Of a DNA stretch of 64,000 bases, positions 58,538-64,000 are shown piece after piece. The DNA is taken from positions 1 to 64,000 of the forward strand of contig NZ_JANYME010000008.1 of the NCBI RefSeq assembly GCF_026616895.1, given 5' to 3'. The position numbers were made by a program, and so were the translations under genes. The number at the start of each line of letters is the position of its first letter. Positions within the stretch are counted from its first letter, which is position 1. Source of the DNA: Campylobacter sp. MG1. Its GTDB lineage: Bacteria; Campylobacterota; Campylobacteria; Campylobacterales; Campylobacteraceae. Under the pieces are notes generated by a model that had not been told where the DNA came from, did not search any database, and was given only the letters and a program-made list of their open reading frames with translations.

Positions 58538-61500
58538 TTTTTATCACTCCTTTTATAGTGGTTAAATACTTTCTACCTGTATTTGTATCTTCTTTATTGA
58601 ACATTAAGCTAATTCTATTTAGAAAAGTTATTTGAGAGTTTTTATCAGCAATAGGCGTTGTATAAATCAACTGATATCCTAATTTATCAGCCATTTTGAT
58701 TTGTGCTTGTAATAAACTCATCTTATTTGCTTTGCCTATTGGATTATCAAGGATTAAAAAACTCATATTTTTATCACTTCCGGCATATTTTAATTTTATA
58801 ATTACCAAATACAAAATAAAAGCCATTGTCAAAGCTTCTCCACCACTTGATTTTTGCTCATCAACGCTCATATAATAATTACCCTTATCATCTATTTTAA
58901 TAACTTCTATACCTATATGTGGATTTAACTCTACAATAAGATTTGCACTAAAATTATCATAACCATCTTTATTGCGTGTGAAACTATCGTCATTTTTGAT
59001 TTTTTCAAAAAGTATATCCACATCTTTTTCGCTTATTTGTTTTTTATCAAATTTTTTGATTTTTAAAAAGTATTTTCCACCAATTTGCTCCAAACTATCA
59101 TCTAGTTTAGATGATAGCTCAAATCTATGAAGTGTGTTGCAAATTTTTTCTATATATTCTTTTAGCCTACTTAAAAGCCCTTCTAGCTTTATTTTTATAG
59201 TATCTAGCTCGGCATTTGTGATTTTTATATTCCTATCAATCTCTTCTTGTTTTACCAAAAGCTCATTTACTTTTAAATTATTGTAATTTGCTAATTCTTT
59301 TAATTGTGTCTTGCTCATTAAATAAGAGTACTCTGAATGCTTGTTTTCTATTTGTTTTTCAAACACTTTTATATCTTTTTCTAAATTATTAAGACTTAAG
59401 ACACTTTCATCCAAAAACTCTTTAAATCCTATTTTAAATTCTACATCATTTTTATCATATTGATAATCCGAGTAGTTTTTTAAATACGCATCAAATTCCT
59501 TAAAAACAGCCCTGTAACTATCATATTCGTCTTTTGCTTGTGATAAATTATTCGCTAATATTTGCAAGCTGTTTTCTAAAATACCTAACTCTTGTTTATT
59601 TTCTTTTAGTTGCTTATCGTTATTTTCTATTAGCTCATTAATGTCTAAGCTTTCATCATAGCTTAATCTAGTCAAATAATATTGTTTTTCTAAAATCTCT
59701 TTTTGTTTTAAAAGTTGCCCTATTTCTCCTAGGTTTTTATTAATTTTTTCCTTATTTTTATCATTTAGTTCGCTAAACTCAACAATCTTAATATCTAAAT
59801 CAAACGCATTTATAAAATCCTTCAAAATATCTTCTTTAAAATTAGGGTTTTGCTTTAAATTATCCAATAGCTGTCTTTTAGCGTTTAAAGAATTTTCAAG
59901 CTCATTGATTTCGTACCTTAAACTATCTAAATTCTTATCTTTTACGAAATCATCATAATTTTTTTTGCACTTTTTAAACTCAGCTTCTAATTCTTCTACG
60001 CTTCGTTTGCTAAGCTCTAATGAAGTATAATTTTCGTTTATACTTATATGATCATATTTGTTTTTATAGGCTGTTATTTTATTTTCATTTTGTCTTATGT
60101 TTTCTTCTAGCTTATTTTTATAGTTTTCTAAGTCTTTTTTATCTACATTTATTTTTTCATTTTCTTTTTCTTTATCAAAAAGTTTATTTTTAGAATTTTC
60201 TAAATCTTTTTGAAGTTCTGTAAAATCAATTTCTAAAAGAGATTTTACCCTTTCGTTTTTTACAAAAAATTTATTTATTAAGTCTTGTAAATTATTTATA
60301 TTGTTTTCTAAATCTTTAAAAGTTATATTTAGGTTTTCAAGCTCTTGGTTTAAATGAAAAATTTTTTCATCATTTTTATTGATTTCATCATCTACATTTT
60401 TTAAATCATTTTGCAATTTTTCTAACTTACCACTCCCGAAGCTCTCTAAAAATAATTTAAGCAAATCTTTTGCTTTTTCCATAACTTTTAGTTTATTTTC
60501 TAAAGTATTTTTTATATTTTTTGCACCACTTAAATCATCTTGAAGATTGATTAAAGTCTCTTCATAATTATCAATATCATAGTATTTTTCATCATCATTT
60601 ATATAAAAACTAGCCCTTTGCTCATCGTTAGCATTTATCTCGTTTATAAAGACAATATCATTAAAATTATGCTTTTTTAAAATCTCTTTAGCCTTGATAA
60701 TATCTTCTTTATTATTTGCATAAAGTCCTGAATAAATGCTAGGATTTTTGCATAGTTTTTCTTTTAACTTTGATTTTTCTGTAGTATTTAGATAATGTAT
60801 GTAATACCCTACACCACCAATTTCTTCTCTAAGCAAATCTAAAGCCCTTTTTGTACTTTCAGAAATTAATGGCGTTTTTGTATCTTGTAAAATCGCTATT
60901 TTTTCATCTAAAAATTTAGTTTTATAGTTTTGCTCTGTAAGTTTATCTTCTGTTTGTTTTATTGTTTCATTAAGTTTATTTAGTAAATCATTATCAATTA
61001 TAAAATCATCATTGTAATCTACCAAAACTTTTAAAATTTCGTTTGTTTTAATATCTTCTTGTAATTTTAAAGCTTGATTTATTTGTTCTTGATAGTCTTG
61101 CTTTTCTTTTTCTTTAATTTTTTTATCGGATTCTAAATTATTGATTTCTTGGATTTTTTCTTTAATTTTACTTTGAGTATATTTAAGCTCATTTTCTTTA
61201 GCTATTTTTTGCGTTGTATTTTCTTGATATTCTCTTTCTAAACGCTCTTTGCATTCTTTTAAACTCTCATTATTTTTTAAAATTAAATCATCAAACAATC
61301 TTTGTTTTTTAAGCTCAAAATTACTAATCTTATCCGATAAGCTTTTTATCTCACTATTTAATCCGCCTATTTGCTTGTCGTTTTCACTTTTTGTTTTATC
61401 TAGTATAGATGTTTTTTCTACAGTTTCTTTTTTCTTATTTTTATCTTCGTTTATGAGATTTTCTAGCTGTTTTATCTCATAACCTAACCTATCAGATAGC

Positions 61501-62723
61501 TTATTTTTAGCATTGTTTAAAGAATTTGTAAATGGCTTTAGGTCTTGATTTTCTTTATTTAACAATCCTTCTTTTTCTTTATGAGTTGTTTTAAGTTCAT
61601 CGTAGATTTTTTGTTCTTTTAGTGTTTTTATAGTATGAATTTTAATTTCATTATCTAAAATCCAACCCTGCTTAACTTTGTTTTCTTGCTCTAAATTTTT
61701 AATATCAATTTCAACTTTTTTATATGTATAAAAATCTTTGTATTTTTCATTTTCACAAATTTTATTTTTTAGTAAAATTATATTATTTTCTAGTTCTTTG
61801 TTTTGCTTTTCTAAATCCTGCTTGTGAGTATTTAAGTTTTCTTGCTTAATTTCTAAACTATCTTTTACATTAAACAATGTAGAAAGTATTTTATCTTTTT
61901 GTTTAATTTTTTCTTGTTTTTTACTATCTTCTAAAACCAAATCATCAATAATTTTTAAAAAATCTTTATAAAATATAAGCTTTTTTTCTAGCTCTGGCTT
62001 TTGGTTTATACTATCTTTATGGTCTTTAATTTCTTTTAACAAATCATTACTAGCAGTATTGTTAGACAAAAGAAAAAATAATTTTGATAAAAACTCTTTA
62101 ATGGTATTGAAATTAAAAAAGTTTGATATGCCGCCTTCTTCTGAATTAAACTTAGCATACAATTTTAGTATATCCTTATCAAAACCATAATTTTGGCATA
62201 AATAATCTATATGCTTAGAATTACTATCTGTAATAAATGCAAAATTTGCTGTATTTTCATTTAGCTTTTCTTTAAGTTTTTTTAAATCTTTAAGGTTTTT
62301 TAAAAGTTCCTTGCATTCATCATAACTAAAGCTTTCTGGGATAAATGTATAATAATGTCTTATCAAATCATTTGAATTTTTTATAAGACTTTGCATTATT
62401 ATAAGCTTTTCTTTATTGTTAAAAATATCTGTGTTTTTTTCTTTTTCAAGCTCTAGCATTATAAAACCTAGCTCATCTTGTACGTAATCATCAAGCTTTA
62501 TTTTGCTATTTGGTCTTAATGACTGGATAAAATAAGCTTTATCCGGCAATAAGGCTGTATGAATTAAACTTATGATTGTAGTTTTTCCACCACCATTTTC
62601 AGTGTCTATTAAAAAATGTGATACCTTGTTGCTTTCATCATAAAAATCAAGCTCAAAATCATCAAAATAAAGCCCACCATTAATCCCTAAATTATGCAAA
62701 AATACTCTAGATAATTTATACAT
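58518..62723 (-). CDS. jetC: Wadjet system SMC/MukB-like ATPase JetC
   Basis: JetC is the SMC-type motor that extrudes DNA loops. The 1401-residue protein has the ABC head split between its ends: Walker A TENGGGKTTI at 41-50 with Lys 47, signature motif SSGGEALTMAF from 1292, and Walker B FLILDNPIGKA at 1322-1332. Between them lie two long antiparallel coiled-coil regions (about 250-610 and 740-1230), rich in Lys, Glu, Leu and Asn. A hinge-like globular segment separates them (about 610-740: LVDYNDDFII, GVGYYIHYL, DIVFINEINANDE). After the Walker B Asp comes Asn-Pro, as I recall for MukB-like JetC proteins. AAAGGAGG precedes the ATG. It overlaps jetB by 8 bases. Confidence 0.88.
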   Translation of the reverse strand: MYKLSRVFLHNLGINGGLYFDDFELDFYDESNKVSHFLIDTENGGGKTTIISLIHTALLPDKAYFIQSLRPNSKIKLDDYVQDELGFIMLELEKEKNTDIFNNKEKLIIMQSLIKNSNDLIRHYYTFIPESFSYDECKELLKNLKDLKKLKEKLNENTANFAFITDSNSKHIDYLCQNYGFDKDILKLYAKFNSEEGGISNFFNFNTIKEFLSKLFFLLSNNTASNDLLKEIKDHKDSINQKPELEKKLIFYKDFLKIIDDLVLEDSKKQEKIKQKDKILSTLFNVKDSLEIKQENLNTHKQDLEKQNKELENNIILLKNKICENEKYKDFYTYKKVEIDIKNLEQENKVKQGWILDNEIKIHTIKTLKEQKIYDELKTTHKEKEGLLNKENQDLKPFTNSLNNAKNKLSDRLGYEIKQLENLINEDKNKKKETVEKTSILDKTKSENDKQIGGLNSEIKSLSDKISNFELKKQRLFDDLILKNNESLKECKERLEREYQENTTQKIAKENELKYTQSKIKEKIQEINNLESDKKIKEKEKQDYQEQINQALKLQEDIKTNEILKVLVDYNDDFIIDNDLLNKLNETIKQTEDKLTEQNYKTKFLDEKIAILQDTKTPLISESTKRALDLLREEIGGVGYYIHYLNTTEKSKLKEKLCKNPSIYSGLYANNKEDIIKAKEILKKHNFNDIVFINEINANDEQRASFYINDDEKYYDIDNYEETLINLQDDLSGAKNIKNTLENKLKVMEKAKDLLKLFLESFGSGKLEKLQNDLKNVDDEINKNDEKIFHLNQELENLNITFKDLENNINNLQDLINKFFVKNERVKSLLEIDFTELQKDLENSKNKLFDKEKENEKINVDKKDLENYKNKLEENIRQNENKITAYKNKYDHISINENYTSLELSKRSVEELEAEFKKCKKNYDDFVKDKNLDSLRYEINELENSLNAKRQLLDNLKQNPNFKEDILKDFINAFDLDIKIVEFSELNDKNKEKINKNLGEIGQLLKQKEILEKQYYLTRLSYDESLDINELIENNDKQLKENKQELGILENSLQILANNLSQAKDEYDSYRAVFKEFDAYLKNYSDYQYDKNDVEFKIGFKEFLDESVLSLNNLEKDIKVFEKQIENKHSEYSYLMSKTQLKELANYNNLKVNELLVKQEEIDRNIKITNAELDTIKIKLEGLLSRLKEYIEKICNTLHRFELSSKLDDSLEQIGGKYFLKIKKFDKKQISEKDVDILFEKIKNDDSFTRNKDGYDNFSANLIVELNPHIGIEVIKIDDKGNYYMSVDEQKSSGGEALTMAFILYLVIIKLKYAGSDKNMSFLILDNPIGKANKMSLLQAQIKMADKLGYQLIYTTPIADKNSQITFLNRISLMFNKEDTNTGRKYLTTIKGVIKNEIKAD

Positions 62724-63453
62724 TTTTTCCTCCTTTATATTTAATAAATTTTCTTATCAAAATATCGTCTAAATGATATTTTATAAGACTTTTATATTTA
62801 TCTTTTATTATGTATTTATCGCTGTCTTTTTCTTTAGCTAAAAATTTTTCTTCTAATAAATGATTCAAAACAACTTCTATAAATTCATATAAATACTCTA
62901 TGTTTAAGCTTTTTCTTTGACTATCTTCATTATCGTTTTTGTGTGGCATATCTATTATTAGTGATGCTACGGTATTTGCAAAATCCTGCCCTTGATATTC
63001 TTCTTTTATAAAATTTGCTTTTTTTGTCAAAATATTTGCTATATCGCTAATAGTTGTAGTTTTTGCTATATCAAATTCGTTTAAAATTACATTTTCACTA
63101 GGATAAAACGAGGCTATGATACTAAGATGTATCATAAGCAAAATTGCTTTTTTGTGAATTTGTTCGCCTAAATCCTTATCTTTAAGCTTTGCTAACTTGC
63201 TTGAATACTCACTATATCCCATATAATAAGGGCTTTTTACATCGCTAGGAATTAAAATCAGCTCTGTTTGGCTCGGTATTATTTTAAGCCCTAAGCTTTT
63301 TATATAGTTTTTAAATATTTCTTCAAAATCTTGGTTGTAATGATATTTATTGAAAAGCTCTTGATATTCTTTATCGTTTGATGGGTGTTTTTTATCTAAA
63401 ACTTTTTGAAGCAAAACCCCACACTCATTTAAATAGACATTAACTTCACTCAT
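62716..63453 (-). CDS. jetB: Wadjet system MukE-like subunit JetB
   Basis: JetB is the kite/MukE-like winged-helix subunit that binds JetA and DNA. The 245-residue protein is mostly helical with no signal or membrane segment. It has paired winged-helix-like regions (about 10-130 and 150-235), with IIPSQTELILIPSDVKSPYYMGYSEY near 57-82, a form seen in JetB/DUF6063-type proteins as I recall. The identification rests on size, fold and its place directly before jetC. AAGGAGG precedes the ATG. It overlaps jetA by 8 bases and jetC by 8. Confidence 0.75.
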   Translation of the reverse strand: MSEVNVYLNECGVLLQKVLDKKHPSNDKEYQELFNKYHYNQDFEEIFKNYIKSLGLKIIPSQTELILIPSDVKSPYYMGYSEYSSKLAKLKDKDLGEQIHKKAILLMIHLSIIASFYPSENVILNEFDIAKTTTISDIANILTKKANFIKEEYQGQDFANTVASLIIDMPHKNDNEDSQRKSLNIEYLYEFIEVVLNHLLEEKFLAKEKDSDKYIIKDKYKSLIKYHLDDILIRKFIKYKGGKNV

Positions 63454-64000
63454 AAATCCTCCTTATTTTATAATTATCTCCGTAAAAAAACTCATCATTT
63501 AACTTGTTTTTAAGCTTAGTAATTGTTAGTTTTTCATCTTTTTGTATGCATAAATCTTGGGCTAATAAATACAAAAGCTTAATGATTTTTTCATCTAAAC
63601 CATCGTCTTTTGCCCTAAGTATCAAAGCTACTATATCAATTTCGTTTTTTATATTTTCATTTAGATATTGTTCTGCAAATTCAAGCTCTTCTTTACTATA
63701 AAAGTTTGGATTTGTTTTATATTCTTGAATGTTTTTGGTTTTTATAGGCTCGTTTGTAACTACGTTATCAAGCTCATCACAAATTTGTTGCATAAAGTAA
63801 AATGGATTATAAATTTTAGGCGTATTTAAATTACTAAAGCCTAAACAATACTCATCTACAAAATCGCTATCCTTGTCAAAAAATTCTAAAAAAAGCTCTA
63901 AGTTTTTTGGATAATCATTTAATTTTAACTCTTTTTGTAAAAATAATTTATTGTTTTTTAAACTCATTTTGTTGTTGTATTTATTAAAATATTCTGTGAT
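63446..64000 (-). CDS. jetA: Wadjet system MukF-like kleisin subunit JetA (C-terminal part)
   Basis: JetA is the kleisin that bridges the JetC heads. The frame is open to the right edge of the window: 11 codons precede the first internal ATG (63967) without a stop, so at least 184 C-terminal residues are seen and the true start lies outside. Full JetA proteins are about 450-500 residues. The visible part is helical and acidic, with FYFMQQICDELDNVV and EIDIVALILRAKDDGLDEKIIKLLYLLA. The role is inferred from the operon position ahead of jetB-jetC-jetD. It overlaps jetB by 8 bases. Confidence 0.65.
   Translation of the reverse strand: MTEYFNKYNNKMSLKNNKLFLQKELKLNDYPKNLELFLEFFDKDSDFVDEYCLGFSNLNTPKIYNPFYFMQQICDELDNVVTNEPIKTKNIQEYKTNPNFYSKEELEFAEQYLNENIKNEIDIVALILRAKDDGLDEKIIKLLYLLAQDLCIQKDEKLTITKLKNKLNDEFFYGDNYKIRRIYE

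Noticed and set aside
57557-63453. Chromosomal MukBEF condensin in place of a defence system
   Set aside because: MukBEF has no Toprim nuclease partner. The jetD gene with GDFDYDG overlaps jetC, which points to Wadjet.

Overview
The window reads as a chromosome segment of a very AT-rich Campylobacterota bacterium, most likely a Campylobacter. The reasons are the roughly 27-30% GC composition by eye, a CheA with a fused C-terminal receiver beside CheV and CheW, a fused IspDF, an HP1021/Cj1608-type atypical response regulator, a large hexapeptide DapD, and gene strings I recall from C. jejuni (rpiB-x-apt-dedA-pepA-ychF; hisS-tmk-coaD-ubiX; ilvI-ilvH-lpxD; lpxB-greA-x-cheV-cheA-cheW; ispDF-regulator-ATP-sulfurylase-like). 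Those strings are joined in a different overall order, and serB, cysE and modABC are absent, so it is probably not C. jejuni itself. I see no rRNA, tRNA or CRISPR array.

Layout. 1-114 is the 3' end of a plus-strand gene entering from the left, followed by 737 bases of AT-rich non-coding DNA. 852-15586 is a minus-strand block split by a clear hairpin terminator at 5376-5397. Its upstream half carries branched-chain amino acid synthesis (ilvI, ilvH), lipid A (lpxD), division and cell wall (ftsW, murG), a probable peptidoglycan O-acetylation set (one MBOAT and two SGNH proteins) and a nucleobase permease. Its downstream half carries rpiB, apt, a DedA protein, pepA and ychF. 15775-25684 is a plus-strand block: lpxB, greA, an LpxH-like phosphoesterase, cheV-cheA-cheW, transaldolase, a PilT-like ATPase, rplY, pth and an unknown exported protein. 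It ends in 780 bases of AT-rich non-coding DNA.

26465-51072 is a compact minus-strand run of 22 genes with no gap above 24 bases: phospholipid (Mla-type) transport, a multi-PAS membrane sensor, purA, pepD, fumC, tsaD, cysQ, an MBL-GAF-HD-GYP fusion, an exported ankyrin protein, murA, moeA, ubiX, coaD, tmk, hisS, speA, aspC and queC. 51178-56288 is plus strand: modE, ispDF, the HP1021-like regulator, a degenerate ATP-sulfurylase-like protein and dapD. TGTTACW heptamers, the HP1021 box, lie before ispDF and suggest autoregulation.

56364-64000 looks like a defence island at the edge of the conserved backbone. It has an N-terminally truncated McrC without McrB, a region with strong inverted repeats, and a Wadjet (JetABCD) operon whose jetA runs off the right end. 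Wadjet systems use an SMC-type motor (JetC with JetA and JetB) and a Toprim nuclease (JetD) to recognise and cut circular plasmid DNA. Several starts were reset from the longest open frame to the codon with the best Shine-Dalgarno match (DedA, rplY, hisS, coaD, ankyrin, modE, HP1021-like).
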